A DNA stretch of 64,000 nucleotides from an uncultured Dialister sp. GTDB lineage: Bacteria; Bacillota; Negativicutes; Veillonellales; Dialisteraceae. The notes under the pieces were generated by a model. It searched no databases. It was not told the DNA's origin and saw only the letters and a program-made list of their open reading frames with translations. This document shows, in pieces, positions 1 to 9,026 of the stretch. The first letter of the stretch is position 1. The number at the start of each line of letters is the position of its first letter. Position numbers and translations under genes: made by a program. The stretch is from NCBI GenBank assembly GCA_900547785.1, contig URIB01000005.1:24571-88570 (forward strand). Direction: 5' to 3'.

Positions 1-94
1 ATCGATATATCTAAATATGTTGTTATTGTAAAGGATAGTTGAAATAATGTCAACTGAAAATCAATTTCCTTTTTAAAAATCGTAAAATGAAAAT

Positions 95-136
95 AAAAAA
101 CTCCCGTCCGGCTTCGGTTTCCGGAGAGAGTTTTTT
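95..136. terminator. Bidirectional intrinsic terminator
   Basis: A GC-rich hairpin lies between an A-run on one side and a T-run on the other, so it can stop transcription both ways. It sits 15 bases past the stop of the minus-strand flavodoxin. The preceding bases 1-94 are AT-rich and show no gene. Confidence 0.75.
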
Positions 137-150
137 AATGTTTGTGTGAT

Positions 151-657
151 TTATACTTTTGCCATCATTTCTTTGGCCCAGGCGGCGGCATTTTTGAAAT
201 CTGTCTCATCAGGATGTTTTTCTGCTTCCTGCAGGCGGGCGAGCCGTTCCGGTGTCATGGGATGGACTTTTTCGGCATGGCTGTTTCTCTGTCCCGTATG
301 GAAAGAATGGACACGTCCGAGGGACATGAATCCGCCGAGAAATGTATTGCTTTCTTCCAAAAGTGCGGCAGAATTTTTTATATAGTTTTGTGCGGCTTCC
401 GAGTCGGGATAGGCACCTGCCGTACCGTAGACGGCCACTTTTTTCCCGCGGAGGGAAGATAAAACTTTCCGCGCCGGCACATCCGCTCCGCGGCGGTAAG
501 CCCAAAAACCGACAAAAATAATGTCATAGGGCGAAAGGTCTTCCGGCTGGCGGCCTGCTTCGACAAATTCTTTTTCACAATCCAGTGAATCATAAACGGC
601 TTTTCCCACGGCTTTCGTATTCCCTGTGCGGGATGACCAGATGACAAGTGCTTTCAT
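151..657 (-). CDS. Flavodoxin-like protein
   Basis: A short FMN-type electron-transfer protein of about 168 residues, predicted cytosolic. The N-terminus shows the phosphate-binding loop SSRTGNTK right after the first beta strand, followed by VGFWAYRRGAD and AVYGTAG loops typical of flavodoxins with a single alpha/beta fold. The start at 657 is preferred over the ATG at 678 because GAGGAGG lies 5 bases before it and the flavodoxin fold begins there. It is a single-gene unit, divergent from dinB, with a possible promoter TTTACT-N17-TATGAT at 701-729 on the minus strand. It resembles the Flavodoxin_3 type group, which includes partners of flavin reductases, but the redox partner cannot be told from sequence. 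Confidence 0.85.
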   Translation of the reverse strand: MKALVIWSSRTGNTKAVGKAVYDSLDCEKEFVEAGRQPEDLSPYDIIFVGFWAYRRGADVPARKVLSSLRGKKVAVYGTAGAYPDSEAAQNYIKNSAALLEESNTFLGGFMSLGRVHSFHTGQRNSHAEKVHPMTPERLARLQEAEKHPDETDFKNAAAWAKEMMAKV

Positions 658-738
658 ATGTTCCTCCTCAAAAAACACGGAATGAAATCAATCTGTTTTT
701 ATCATAGCGGAAAGCACGGCAGTAGTAAAGCGGACGGT

Positions 739-767
739 TTGACAGAGTAAATATTTCCACCTAAGAT
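739..767 (+). promoter_or_regulatory. Promoter of dinB
   Basis: TTGACA at 739-744 and TAAGAT at 762-767 are separated by 17 bases, followed by dinB 25 bases on. No LexA-type palindrome (CGAAC-N4-GTTCG) is visible, so SOS control is not supported here. Confidence 0.7.
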
Positions 768-791
768 AAAATAAAAACGGGAGGTGGGTTT

Positions 792-1946
792 GTGAGAAGA
801 TGGATCATGCACGTCGATATGGATGCTTTTTATGCGTCTGTCGAGCAGAGAGACAATCCCGCTTTCCGCGGTAAACCGGTCATCGTAGGGGGCCTATCGA
901 AACGGGGTGTCGTTGCGACGGCTTCTTATGAAGCCCGCCGTTTCGGCGTTCACTCCGCCATGCCTGCATCACGGGCTCATCTGCTTTGCCCTGACGGAAT
1001 TTTTGTAAAACCCCGTATGGAAGTGTACAAGGCGGTATCGGAGGAAATCCATGAAATCATGCTTCACTATGCGGTAGCGATAGAACCGATTTCCCTGGAC
1101 GAAGCATTTATGGATATATCCGGTCTTTGCAGCCGGTATAAAACGTTGGGGGAAGTGGGAATAGCCATTAAAAAGGAAATCTTTGAAAAGGTGGGTCTTG
1201 TCGCTTCTGTAGGTATCGCGCCCAACAAATTTCTGGCGAAAATGGCAAGCGATATGGATAAGCCGGACGGACTTTTTATCATTCCTTACGGAAAAGAAGC
1301 GGAAGTTCTTGCTCCTTTGCCGGTACGCCGCCTGTGGGGCGTAGGACGGGTGACGGAAAAGAAACTGATCGGTGCAGGCTTTATGACAATCGGGGATATA
1401 CAGAAAGCAACAGTTATGCAGCTGGCGCCTCTTTTGGGAAACCAGACGGAAGCTTTTAAAAAGTTATCGCTCGGCATAGATTCACGTCCTGTAGAGTCAG
1501 AGCGGCAGATCAAGTCTGTCGGTGACGAATCGACGTATGAAAATGATTTGAAAGATCCACGGGAAATCGACAGAGAAATAGCCCGTCACAGCGACATCGT
1601 GGCAAAGCGGCTGCGGAAATACAATCTGGCGGCCAAAACGATTTCCTTAAAAATCCGCTTTGCGTCTTTCCAAACCGTGACCCGTGCCTTGTCTCTCGAG
1701 CAAAGTACAAATTTACAGGAAGAAATTTATGAAGCCTGCCTGATTTTGAAAAAACGGATTTCTATATATGAAGGAATCCGCCTCATCGGTGTTTCCGCGT
1801 CCCATTTGGGGAAACCGGTCGATATACCCGATTTATTTTCCGATAAGAGGGAAAAACAAATCAAAGCGGCGGAAGTGATAGACGCCATTCAGGAAAAATT
1901 CGGAGAGCAGGCTTTAAGAAAAGGGTTCTGGCTTGATGAAAAATAA
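792..1946 (+). CDS. dinB: DNA polymerase IV (Y family)
   Basis: Error-prone translesion DNA polymerase of 384 residues, the usual length for DinB. The N-terminus carries the metal-binding motif HVDMDAFYASVE, the second catalytic motif SLDEAFMDISG follows at about residue 101, and a helix-hairpin-helix region (RRLWGVGRVTEKKL) lies near residue 178. The C-terminal little-finger domain is complete. Translation probably starts at a GTG preceded by GGGAGGTGGG. The gene has its own promoter and is followed after 81 bases by alr on the same strand. Y-family polymerases usually copy past damaged bases at low fidelity. The assignment is firm. Confidence 0.95.
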   Translation: MRRWIMHVDMDAFYASVEQRDNPAFRGKPVIVGGLSKRGVVATASYEARRFGVHSAMPASRAHLLCPDGIFVKPRMEVYKAVSEEIHEIMLHYAVAIEPISLDEAFMDISGLCSRYKTLGEVGIAIKKEIFEKVGLVASVGIAPNKFLAKMASDMDKPDGLFIIPYGKEAEVLAPLPVRRLWGVGRVTEKKLIGAGFMTIGDIQKATVMQLAPLLGNQTEAFKKLSLGIDSRPVESERQIKSVGDESTYENDLKDPREIDREIARHSDIVAKRLRKYNLAAKTISLKIRFASFQTVTRALSLEQSTNLQEEIYEACLILKKRISIYEGIRLIGVSASHLGKPVDIPDLFSDKREKQIKAAEVIDAIQEKFGEQALRKGFWLDEK

Positions 1947-2027
1947 AGGTATTGCAGGGGATATATTGTATTCCGGGGCAGTACGGTTTATTCTATAGTA
2001 TATATTTCAAGAAAAGGAAAGTAGCAT

Positions 2028-3197
2028 ATGGAATCGACTTTACGGAGAACCTGGGCGGAGATTGATCTCGACGCTCTGGCCTGCAATTACAAAAAAATCA
2101 GGGAACATATAGGGAAAAACGTAAAATTTTTAGGTGTTGTCAAAGCGGATGCGTACGGACACGGCTCGGTGAAGGTGGCAAAAAAACTGGAAGAGCTGGG
2201 GGCGGAGTATCTGGCGGTCAGCAGTATCGATGAAGCTATGGAACTGCGGCTGAACGGAATCACCATGCCTGTTCTGATTTTGGGACATACGCCGAAGGAG
2301 CAGGTGGGACGGCTGATTTCTTTTCATATAACCCAGGCGGTGACCTGCGAGGCGAAAGCTCTGGAATACAGCGAGGAAGCCGTTAAGTTAAAAGGAACGC
2401 TCAAAATCCATATCAAGGTAGATACGGGAATGTCACGGCTGGGCTACCTCTGCAGCGGCGACCTGTTTGATACGGGCGTAGAGGGAATTATCCATGCCTG
2501 CCGTTTGCCCGGACTTGAGGCGGAAGGTATTTTTACTCATTTTGCCGTGGCCGATGAAGAGGGCGAACCTTACGAATCCTATACGAAAAAGCAATTTGAC
2601 CTCTTCCGGAAGGTGATAGAAGAAACGGAAAAAAGGTGGGGACAATCTTTTGCGCTTCACCACTGTGCGAATACGGGCGCGACAGCGGTATGTCCGGATA
2701 CTTTTATGGATATGGTGCGGCCGGGGCTTTTGCTTTACGGCTATGGAAAGCACGCCGCTCTTCTGGGACTTACGCCTGTCATGACGATGAAAACGACGGT
2801 CAGTACGATTAAAATTTATCCGCCGGGAACACCAATCAGTTACGGCGGCATTTATGTGACGGATAAAACGACAAGAGTGGGGGTCATTCCTTACGGATAC
2901 GCCGACGGATTTTTCCGTTCCTTGTCTGGTAAATGTTCATTGATGACCAAGAACGGTCCGGCAAGACAGCTGGGACGGATATGTATGGATATGGCCATGA
3001 TTGATTTGACGGATAAGCCTGATGTGGACGTAGGAAGTGAAATAGAAATATTCGGCAGAAATAATTCATTGGACGATATGGCGAAAGCGGCAGGAACGAT
3101 TCCTTATGAACTCACTTGTGCAGTAAGCAAACGGGTACCCCGCATTTACATTGAGAACGGAAAAGAAACGGATAAAGAACTTTTATTAAGATTGTAA
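2028..3197 (+). CDS. alr: Alanine racemase
   Basis: PLP-dependent interconversion of L- and D-alanine, supplying D-Ala for peptidoglycan. At 389 residues it has the normal size. The PLP lysine is K39 in VKADAYGHG; the catalytic tyrosine of the second domain is in ISYGG, followed by the conserved GRICMDM segment. The N-terminal TIM barrel and C-terminal beta domain are complete. The ATG is preceded by AAAGGAAAG. The PepT-like peptidase follows 41 bases downstream on the same strand, so the two may be cotranscribed. Confident by motif and length. Confidence 0.95.
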   Translation: MESTLRRTWAEIDLDALACNYKKIREHIGKNVKFLGVVKADAYGHGSVKVAKKLEELGAEYLAVSSIDEAMELRLNGITMPVLILGHTPKEQVGRLISFHITQAVTCEAKALEYSEEAVKLKGTLKIHIKVDTGMSRLGYLCSGDLFDTGVEGIIHACRLPGLEAEGIFTHFAVADEEGEPYESYTKKQFDLFRKVIEETEKRWGQSFALHHCANTGATAVCPDTFMDMVRPGLLLYGYGKHAALLGLTPVMTMKTTVSTIKIYPPGTPISYGGIYVTDKTTRVGVIPYGYADGFFRSLSGKCSLMTKNGPARQLGRICMDMAMIDLTDKPDVDVGSEIEIFGRNNSLDDMAKAAGTIPYELTCAVSKRVPRIYIENGKETDKELLLRL

Positions 3198-3238
3198 AAT
3201 TAACTTGCCCTGGCACGGTATGATTTTGAGGAGGAAAA

Positions 3239-4378
3239 ATGGTTAACGAAAAACGGATACGCAGTACGTTCGAAGAGCTGGTGAGACTCTATACACCAAG
3301 CAAGGGCGAACGTGAAATTTGTGATTTGCTGAAAAAAAAATTAAAGGCCCTCGGTGCTTCTAAAATTGTAGAAGACAACGGAGGTTCTGTAGAAGGAGGG
3401 AATGCGGGCAATCTGATTGCCACTTTTTCCGCCAATGCGGAAGGGCTTCCTTCGGTGGCGCTGACCGCCCATATGGATTCGGTGGAATGTTGCCGCGGAA
3501 TCGAGCCTGTTTTGGAAAACGGAGTTTATCACTCAAAGGGAGATACGATTCTGGGAAGTGATGACAAAGCCGGTGTGGCAGCGATTCTGGAAGGGCTTGC
3601 ACTGATGAAGGAAAATTTTATTCCCCACGGAAAAATTACCGTGATTTTTACGGTGCAGGAAGAAATCGGACTGGTCGGCTCGAAACATATAGAAGAAAAA
3701 TATTTGGAAGGGATTGATTTCGGGTATACTTTTGATGCCGACGGCGGAGCAGGAAACGCTTTCATTGCCGGGCCTGCCGAATATACTCTGAAATTTACCT
3801 GCCACGGTGTGGCGGCTCATGCAGGCATGGCACCGGAAAAAGGAACAAATGCCGTCATGATGGCGGCGAAGGGAATTGCAAAGGCACCGACAGGCCGCAT
3901 CGATGAAGAAACGACCTGCAATATCGGGGTGATTTCCGGCGGTATTGCTACAAATATTGTTCCCGAGCTTTGCGTGGTCCGGGCAGAAGTAAGAAGCAGA
4001 AATCCCGAAAAGTTGGAAAAAATAACTGATGAAATAATCACGGCTTTTGAAAAAGCGGCGGCAGAATTTCCCGAAGGGAAACTGGACGTAGAAAAAAATA
4101 AAGAATATGAATCGTTTGAAATCGAAAATGAGGCACCGGTACTGAAACTTTTCCGTGCGGCCTGCAAAGAAGCGGGATTTGAGGTAAAAACAGCACCCAG
4201 CGGTGGCGGAAGTGATGCGAACTGGTTCGGTACAAAGGGGTTCCCTGCCGTGCTTTGCGGAGTGGGAATGACTGATTTCCATACGAACCGCGAAACACTT
4301 AAAGAAAAAGATTTATACGATGCCGGCGAGCTTGTCTACCGCATTTTGGAAGCGGAAAGCCATTTTGCAGGGCATTAA
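3239..4378 (+). CDS. PepT-like M20 family metallopeptidase
   Basis: Zinc aminopeptidase of the M20 family, of the type annotated PepT-like or YqjE, 379 residues, cytosolic. The metal and catalytic residues can be followed in order: H in LTAHMDSVE, D in ILGSDDKAG, the EE pair in TVQEEIG, D in FDADGG and the C-terminal H in DFHTNRE. A dimerisation domain interrupts the catalytic domain between about residues 185 and 295. It probably trims short peptides; true substrate unknown. The start has GAGGAGG just upstream. A strong promoter for the next operon begins 44 bases after its stop. Confidence 0.88.
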   Translation: MVNEKRIRSTFEELVRLYTPSKGEREICDLLKKKLKALGASKIVEDNGGSVEGGNAGNLIATFSANAEGLPSVALTAHMDSVECCRGIEPVLENGVYHSKGDTILGSDDKAGVAAILEGLALMKENFIPHGKITVIFTVQEEIGLVGSKHIEEKYLEGIDFGYTFDADGGAGNAFIAGPAEYTLKFTCHGVAAHAGMAPEKGTNAVMMAAKGIAKAPTGRIDEETTCNIGVISGGIATNIVPELCVVRAEVRSRNPEKLEKITDEIITAFEKAAAEFPEGKLDVEKNKEYESFEIENEAPVLKLFRAACKEAGFEVKTAPSGGGSDANWFGTKGFPAVLCGVGMTDFHTNRETLKEKDLYDAGELVYRILEAESHFAGH

Positions 4379-4421
4379 GAGAAACAGTTTTCTCTAAAAA
4401 CACCTTGTAAAGGATAAAAGC

Positions 4422-4450
4422 TTGACATGATTCTTCGTTTTATATATAAT
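4422..4450 (+). promoter_or_regulatory. Consensus sigma-70 promoter of the ylxM-ffh operon
   Basis: TTGACA at 4422-4427 and TATAAT at 4445-4450 with exactly 17 bases between: a perfect match to consensus. The predicted transcript start near 4457 leaves only about 14 bases before the ylxM start codon. Confidence 0.9.
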
Positions 4451-4470
4451 CATTTCGGTATGGTGATGTC

Positions 4471-4794
4471 ATGTCATTGGAAAAGATATTGGAAAAAGGA
4501 GAACTCCTCGATCTTTACGGAAAACTTTTGCCCCAAAGACAGAGGGAGTGTCTCGAACTGTATTACAACAAAAATCTCACGCTTGCTGAGATTGCAGACT
4601 ATTTTCATATTTCCCGTCAGGCAGTGCATGATGCGATGCGTCACGGAGAAGAGCAACTGTCTCTTTATGAAGAGACGCTTCACTTAGCCGGAGATGCCTG
4701 GAAAAGAAGGAAAGCGGTTCTGGCACTGGAAGCACTTCTTCCCGGAGAGGTGAAAGAAAAAGCAGCACCGTTCCTGAAAGTATTAACAGATTGA
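4471..4794 (+). CDS. ylxM: YlxM family DNA-binding protein (SRP-associated)
   Basis: A 107-residue helix-turn-helix protein of the UPF0122/YlxM family, almost always encoded just before ffh in Firmicutes. The segment from about residue 20 to 60 (LPQRQRECLELYY, LAEIADYF, SRQAVHDAM) is a sigma region-4-like HTH. YlxM is thought to modulate signal recognition particle genes or function. The start at 4471 follows a weak GGTGA and a very short leader. The stop is 9 bases before ffh. Confidence 0.9.
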   Translation: MSLEKILEKGELLDLYGKLLPQRQRECLELYYNKNLTLAEIADYFHISRQAVHDAMRHGEEQLSLYEETLHLAGDAWKRRKAVLALEALLPGEVKEKAAPFLKVLTD

Positions 4795-4803
4795 GGTGAG
4801 TCG

Positions 4804-6168
4804 ATGCCTTTTGAAAATTTAGGTGATAAACTGCAGTCTGCGTTTAAGGATCTCCGCGGTAAGGGGAAACTTTCCGAAAGTGACATTGATGCGGCGCTTC
4901 GTGAAGTGCGGAAAGCTCTTTTAGAAGCGGACGTCAATTTCAAAGTCGCTAAAAACTTCATTGCCCAAGTCCGTGAAAAGGCGGTAGGCGAAGAGGTTTT
5001 CGGCAGTCTTAAGCCGGACCAGACAGTTATAAAAATAGTCCGTGATGAATTAACGGAACTTCTCGGCGGGACACAGAGTAAAATTACCATGTCTTCCACA
5101 GGCATGACGGTGATTATGCTGGTAGGTCTCCAAGGCGCGGGGAAAACGACGACGGCGGGAAAGCTGGCTCTCATGCTGAAAAAACGGGGAAAGCGTCCGC
5201 TTTTGGCAGCCTGCGACGTTTACCGTCCGGCAGCGGTCAAACAGCTTGAAGTCTTAGGTGAGCAGGTCGATGTACCTGTATACCGTATGCCCCCCGGAGC
5301 CGATCCCGTACATATTGCCCGGTATGCCGTGGACACCGCAAAGTCTTACAACAGAGATGTGGTGATTCTTGATACGGCAGGCCGTCTTACCATTGATGAA
5401 AAACTCATGGAAGAGCTTAGAAATATCAAGTCCGATGTCCATCCCCATGAAATTCTCCTTGTCCTCGATTCGATGACCGGGCAGGATGCGGTGACGACAG
5501 CCCGGGCGTTTGATGAAAGCTTGGGGATTGACGGAACTATTTTAACGAAAATGGACGGCGATGCCCGCGGCGGTGCGGCGCTTTCCATTAAAACCGTAAC
5601 GGGAAAACCGATTAAACTTATCGGTGTCAGTGAAAAGCTTGACGGCGGACTTGAGGATTTCCATCCCGACCGTATGGCAGGCAGAATTCTTGATCTGGGC
5701 GATTTGGAATCTTTGATTGAGCAGGCCCAAAGAAATATGGACCATGACACAATTAAGGAAGGGGCCAGAAAAATCCAAAAGGGAGAATTTTCCTTAGAGG
5801 ATTTCTTGAAACAGCTGAAACAAATACAGAAATTAGGCTCCATGTCCGGTATTTTGAGTATGATACCGGGGATGGGAAAATATAAAGATAAACTGAAAGA
5901 TATCGATCTGGACGGTAAAGAGGTCAGACATATCGAGGCAATCATTCTTTCCATGACTCCTGCAGAAAGAGCAAATATTGATATTCTGAACGGAAGCAGA
6001 AGAAAGAGAATTGCCGACGGAGCGGGTGTAAAAATCCAGGAAGTCAACCGCATGATGAAGCAATTCAAGGAAATGCAGAAACAGATGAAAAAAATGAAAG
6101 GCAAGAAGCTCCGTCCTCCGGCAGGAGGTATGGGAGGATTCGGCGGTTTCGGCGGATTTCCTTTCTAA
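4804..6168 (+). CDS. ffh: Signal recognition particle protein Ffh
   Basis: SRP54 GTPase that binds SRP RNA and signal peptides and delivers nascent membrane proteins to FtsY. The N domain (about 1-90) is followed by the G domain with P-loop GLQGAGKTTTAGKLA, DTAGRL and TKMDGDARGG, and then the methionine-rich M domain, ending in a Gly-Phe-rich tail (GGMGGFGGFGG). Length of 454 residues is normal. It sits second in the operon, between ylxM and rpsP; no convincing terminator separates it from rpsP. Confidence 0.97.
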   Translation: MPFENLGDKLQSAFKDLRGKGKLSESDIDAALREVRKALLEADVNFKVAKNFIAQVREKAVGEEVFGSLKPDQTVIKIVRDELTELLGGTQSKITMSSTGMTVIMLVGLQGAGKTTTAGKLALMLKKRGKRPLLAACDVYRPAAVKQLEVLGEQVDVPVYRMPPGADPVHIARYAVDTAKSYNRDVVILDTAGRLTIDEKLMEELRNIKSDVHPHEILLVLDSMTGQDAVTTARAFDESLGIDGTILTKMDGDARGGAALSIKTVTGKPIKLIGVSEKLDGGLEDFHPDRMAGRILDLGDLESLIEQAQRNMDHDTIKEGARKIQKGEFSLEDFLKQLKQIQKLGSMSGILSMIPGMGKYKDKLKDIDLDGKEVRHIEAIILSMTPAERANIDILNGSRRKRIADGAGVKIQEVNRMMKQFKEMQKQMKKMKGKKLRPPAGGMGGFGGFGGFPF

Positions 6169-6271
6169 GAACTGCTCTCTTATGGGAAGTATTGGCCGTT
6201 CGTGAAACCGGCCGGTCATTTATTTCATAAATTTTGTAATGAACAACCTGTCATTTCAAGGAGGTGAAAGT

Positions 6272-6535
6272 ATGTTAAAAATTCGTTTGACTCGTATGGG
6301 CGCAAAGAAGAATCCGTTCTACCGTGTCGTTGTTATTGATTCCAAGGAAGCTGTAAACGGAACACCGGTCGCTACGGTAGGCTGGTATGATCCGACAAAG
6401 GCGGACGCTCCGGTAAAGCTTAATGAAGAAGAAATTCTGAGTTGGCTCGGAAAAGGCGCACAGCCGACAGATACCGTCCGTTCCCTTTTAAAAAAGAACG
6501 GCATTCTTGCGAAGTTTGCTGAAGCAAAGAAATAA
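6272..6535 (+). CDS. rpsP: 30S ribosomal protein S16
   Basis: Small-subunit ribosomal protein of 87 residues. The N-terminus MLKIRLTRMG with KKNPFYRVVV is diagnostic for bS16. The start at 6272 is fixed by an AAGGAGGTG six bases upstream; the longer in-frame ATG at 6239 has no ribosome site and adds residues not found in the family. It is followed 12 bases later by khpA in the usual Firmicutes order. Confidence 0.97.
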   Translation: MLKIRLTRMGAKKNPFYRVVVIDSKEAVNGTPVATVGWYDPTKADAPVKLNEEEILSWLGKGAQPTDTVRSLLKKNGILAKFAEAKK

Positions 6536-6547
6536 GGGAGGATCACT

Positions 6548-6775
6548 ATGAAAGAATTGGTGGAAAACATCACCAGGGCTCTCGTAAAAGATCCCGAAGC
6601 CGTTTCTGTGACTGTGATAGAGAAGGGGAACCTGGAAGTGTATCAGATCCGGGTGGCACCGGAAGATATGGGAAAGGTTATCGGCAGAAAAGGCCGTATC
6701 GCCAATGCAATTCGTACGGTTGTGAAAGCAGGGGCTTTAAGAGAAAATAAAAAAGTCGCTGTTGATATTCTTTGA
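6548..6775 (+). CDS. khpA: KH-domain RNA-binding protein KhpA
   Basis: A 75-residue single KH-domain protein (YlqC/KhpA). The GxxG loop that clamps single-stranded RNA is seen as GRKG inside KVIGRKGRIANAIR. In Gram-positive relatives KhpA pairs with KhpB/Jag and affects cell-wall growth and small RNA behaviour. Its ATG follows GGGAGGATCACT. The stop overlaps the ribosome site of the next gene, which starts 11 bases on. Confidence 0.92.
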   Translation: MKELVENITRALVKDPEAVSVTVIEKGNLEVYQIRVAPEDMGKVIGRKGRIANAIRTVVKAGALRENKKVAVDIL

Positions 6776-6786
6776 GGAGTGCCCAA

Positions 6787-7194
6787 ATGGATGAAATTCA
6801 AGTATTGATTCCTATAGCTGTCAAATCCAAGCTGACGGAATCTTTAAAGACAACGCTTTTAAACCAGATTAACCAGAACATCAAGAGTGTAGAAAATGAT
6901 ATGACACAGCTTGAGTTTGAAGCAAATGCCAAGTTATCGGAACAGGCCAAAATCAATATGCAGGCCGTAGCACCTCTCCGCGCACAATTTGATGAACAAA
7001 AAGTGCGTATGATGCAGGTGAAGGATAAGTTGATGGAAGACAAAGAACATCTGGAAAAATTAGCAATTGGTGCAGAACTTCCACGACAGCCGCTGAACCG
7101 TATCGTGACTCTCCATGTAGGAGATGATATGAATACGGTGACCGGAGGAGAAATCCTCGTGGAAGATGGAAAGATTGTCGCTTTCCGTGAATGA
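6787..7194 (+). CDS. ylqD: YlqD family protein
   Basis: A 135-residue protein of unknown molecular function, named by its conserved place between khpA and rimM. Residues about 20-100 are rich in Lys, Glu, Gln and Met with heptad spacing, predicting a long coiled coil, and a small beta-rich C-terminus follows (LHVGDDM, GGEILVEDGKIV). The ATG at 6787 with GAGGAG upstream is preferred over an in-frame TTG at 6772 that overlaps khpA. The stop overlaps or abuts rimM, suggesting translational coupling. Confidence 0.8.
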   Translation: MDEIQVLIPIAVKSKLTESLKTTLLNQINQNIKSVENDMTQLEFEANAKLSEQAKINMQAVAPLRAQFDEQKVRMMQVKDKLMEDKEHLEKLAIGAELPRQPLNRIVTLHVGDDMNTVTGGEILVEDGKIVAFRE

Positions 7195-7195
7195 T

Positions 7196-7693
7196 ATGAA
7201 TTCCGACGAATGGATGATCGTTGGCCGAATCGTAGCCCCGCATGGTGTGCGGGGTGATTTGCGTATATTTCCCGATATAGAAAGACCGGAGATTTTTAAA
7301 TCGCTGAAAACACTTTCTATAGACGGAAAAGTATATAAAATCATCTCGGCCCGGCCTCATAAAAATATCTATATCCTTCGTGTGGAGGGAATAGAGGACC
7401 GGAACGGAGCGGAGTTTCTGGTGAACCGGACGGCGAAAGCAAAAATTTCGGATTTGCCTGTATTAAAAAACGGGGAATATTATTATTTCCAACTTATAGG
7501 CATGACTGTCCTGTCCGATACGGGAGAGACCGTAGGAAAAATTAAAGAAATCATCGAGACCGGTGCCAATGATGTATATACCGTCATGACAACGGAGGGG
7601 AAAGAAATCTATCTTCCTGCCATACCGTCGTGTATTCTTTCCGTTGAACCGAAAAAGGGAATTATGACGGTACATTTACCGGAATGGGAATAG
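7196..7693 (+). CDS. rimM: Ribosome maturation factor RimM
   Basis: Assists 30S head assembly by binding uS19. The N-terminal RimM barrel begins with [17 protein letters not shown]; the C-terminal PRC-barrel is recognisable from [10 protein letters not shown] and [10 protein letters not shown]. The start is uncertain: ATG 7196 gives the usual short lead before the conserved tryptophan-glycine region, while an in-frame ATG at 7166 would overlap ylqD by 29 bases; neither has a good Shine-Dalgarno. Followed one base later by trmD, the usual partner. Confidence 0.93.
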   Translation: MNSDEWMIVGRIVAPHGVRGDLRIFPDIERPEIFKSLKTLSIDGKVYKIISARPHKNIYILRVEGIEDRNGAEFLVNRTAKAKISDLPVLKNGEYYYFQLIGMTVLSDTGETVGKIKEIIETGANDVYTVMTTEGKEIYLPAIPSCILSVEPKKGIMTVHLPEWE

Positions 7694-7694
7694 T

Positions 7695-8441
7695 ATGAAA
7701 ATTGATATTTTGTCTTTGTTTCCTGAATTTATAGAAGCATTTTTTAAACACAGCATCATAAAAAGAGCTTTGGAAGCCGGACTTATGGACATGCGTGTCA
7801 CCGACCCGCGGGCGTTTTCGCAAGATAAACATCACCGTGTCGATGATACCGTCTATGGCGGCGGGGCAGGAATGCTCATGCAGTGCGCTCCTTTATTCGA
7901 CGCCTGCCGGCACGTTCTTCCCGAAAGAGGAGAAAGGGACAGGGTGCTGTTTCTTTCCCCTGCAGGAGCTCCTTTTACACAGGACAAAGCAAAAGAACTG
8001 TATCATAACTATGACCATCTGGTACTTATCTGCGGTCATTATGAAGGTGTCGATCACCGTGTGGAAGAACATCTGGCTGACGAGCTTGTTTCTATCGGCG
8101 ATTACGTTCTTACCGGCGGTGAGCTTGGCGCCATGGTGATCGCGGATGCAGTGGCAAGGATGGTACCGGGGGTACTGGGCGATGCGGGAAGTGCGGCAGG
8201 CGATTCTTTTTATGAACCGCTGCTGGAATATCCGCAATATACAAAGCCTGCCGTATACAACGGTTGGGAAGTGCCGGAAGTACTTCTTAGCGGTCATCAT
8301 GAAAATATCGCTAAATGGCGTAGAAAAGAAGCGCTCCGGCGGACTTTGGAAAACAGACCGGATCTCCTTGAAAAATTGGAAATGACGAAGCAAGATGAAA
8401 AGTTAATGGCAGAAATACTGCGAGAAAGGGAGAAAATATAG
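7695..8441 (+). CDS. trmD: tRNA (guanine-37-N1)-methyltransferase
   Basis: SPOUT-fold enzyme that makes m1G37 in tRNAs and prevents frameshifting. The trefoil-knot SAM site is seen in [12 protein letters not shown] and [14 protein letters not shown]; the N-terminus [12 protein letters not shown] is typical. 248 residues, complete. It begins one base after rimM, and its TAG stop shares a base with the GTG start of the next methyltransferase. In many Firmicutes rplS follows here; in this window it does not. Confidence 0.97.
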   Translation: MKIDILSLFPEFIEAFFKHSIIKRALEAGLMDMRVTDPRAFSQDKHHRVDDTVYGGGAGMLMQCAPLFDACRHVLPERGERDRVLFLSPAGAPFTQDKAKELYHNYDHLVLICGHYEGVDHRVEEHLADELVSIGDYVLTGGELGAMVIADAVARMVPGVLGDAGSAAGDSFYEPLLEYPQYTKPAVYNGWEVPEVLLSGHHENIAKWRRKEALRRTLENRPDLLEKLEMTKQDEKLMAEILREREKI

Positions 8442-9025
8442 TGGCTCCTGTTTATATAGGATTGATTCATTATCCGATTTATAATAAACATATGGAAGTC
8501 GTTACGACGGCGCTTACGAACTATGATCTTCATGATATTGCCCGCAGTGCCAAAACATATGATGTACGGACCTATTTCATTATTCATCCGGTAGAAAGCC
8601 AGAGAGAAATGGCACTCCGCATCATGAACCATTGGAAAACCGGCGGCGGAGTCCGTTATAATCCGAACAGGAAGGAAGCTTTTGAAGAGACGGAGCTTGT
8701 TTCCTCTCTTGAAGAGGCAATCAGCCGGATTGAAAAAGAATGCGGGGAAAAACCGGTCATTGTAACCACCGATGCCCGGGTGTACCCGAATACGATTTCT
8801 TATGCAGCGATGCGCAAGAAATTGGAGGAAGAAAGCAAACCTGTTTTTATTCTTTTCGGTACCGGATTCGGTATGACAAAAGAAATGATGAAACAGTTTG
8901 ATTATATTGTAGAACCCGTTTACGGGGCGGGAAAGTACAATCACCTCTGTGTGAGAAGTGCTGTTGCCATTATCCTCGACCGCCTTCTGGGGGAACCTTG
9001 GTGGCAAAAAAAGGAGGAGAATTAA
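8441..9025 (+). CDS. SPOUT-type RNA methyltransferase
   Basis: A 194-residue protein matching the small SPOUT family that follows trmD in many anaerobic Firmicutes and Thermotoga (Methyltrn_RNA_4). Features include GLIHYPIYNK at the start, an internal SARTYD-like region (IARSAKTYDV), FILFGTGFGMTK near residue 145 and the C-terminal YNHLCVRSAVAIILDRLLG knot segment that would bind SAM. The target nucleotide is unknown. Translation starts at a GTG overlapping the trmD stop by one base, so it is coupled to trmD. Confidence 0.85.
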   Translation: MAPVYIGLIHYPIYNKHMEVVTTALTNYDLHDIARSAKTYDVRTYFIIHPVESQREMALRIMNHWKTGGGVRYNPNRKEAFEETELVSSLEEAISRIEKECGEKPVIVTTDARVYPNTISYAAMRKKLEEESKPVFILFGTGFGMTKEMMKQFDYIVEPVYGAGKYNHLCVRSAVAIILDRLLGEPWWQKKEEN

Positions 9026-9026
9026 G

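Noticed and set aside
739..792. LexA box upstream of dinB
   Set aside because: No CGAAC-N4-GTTCG-like palindrome is present between the promoter and the start codon.
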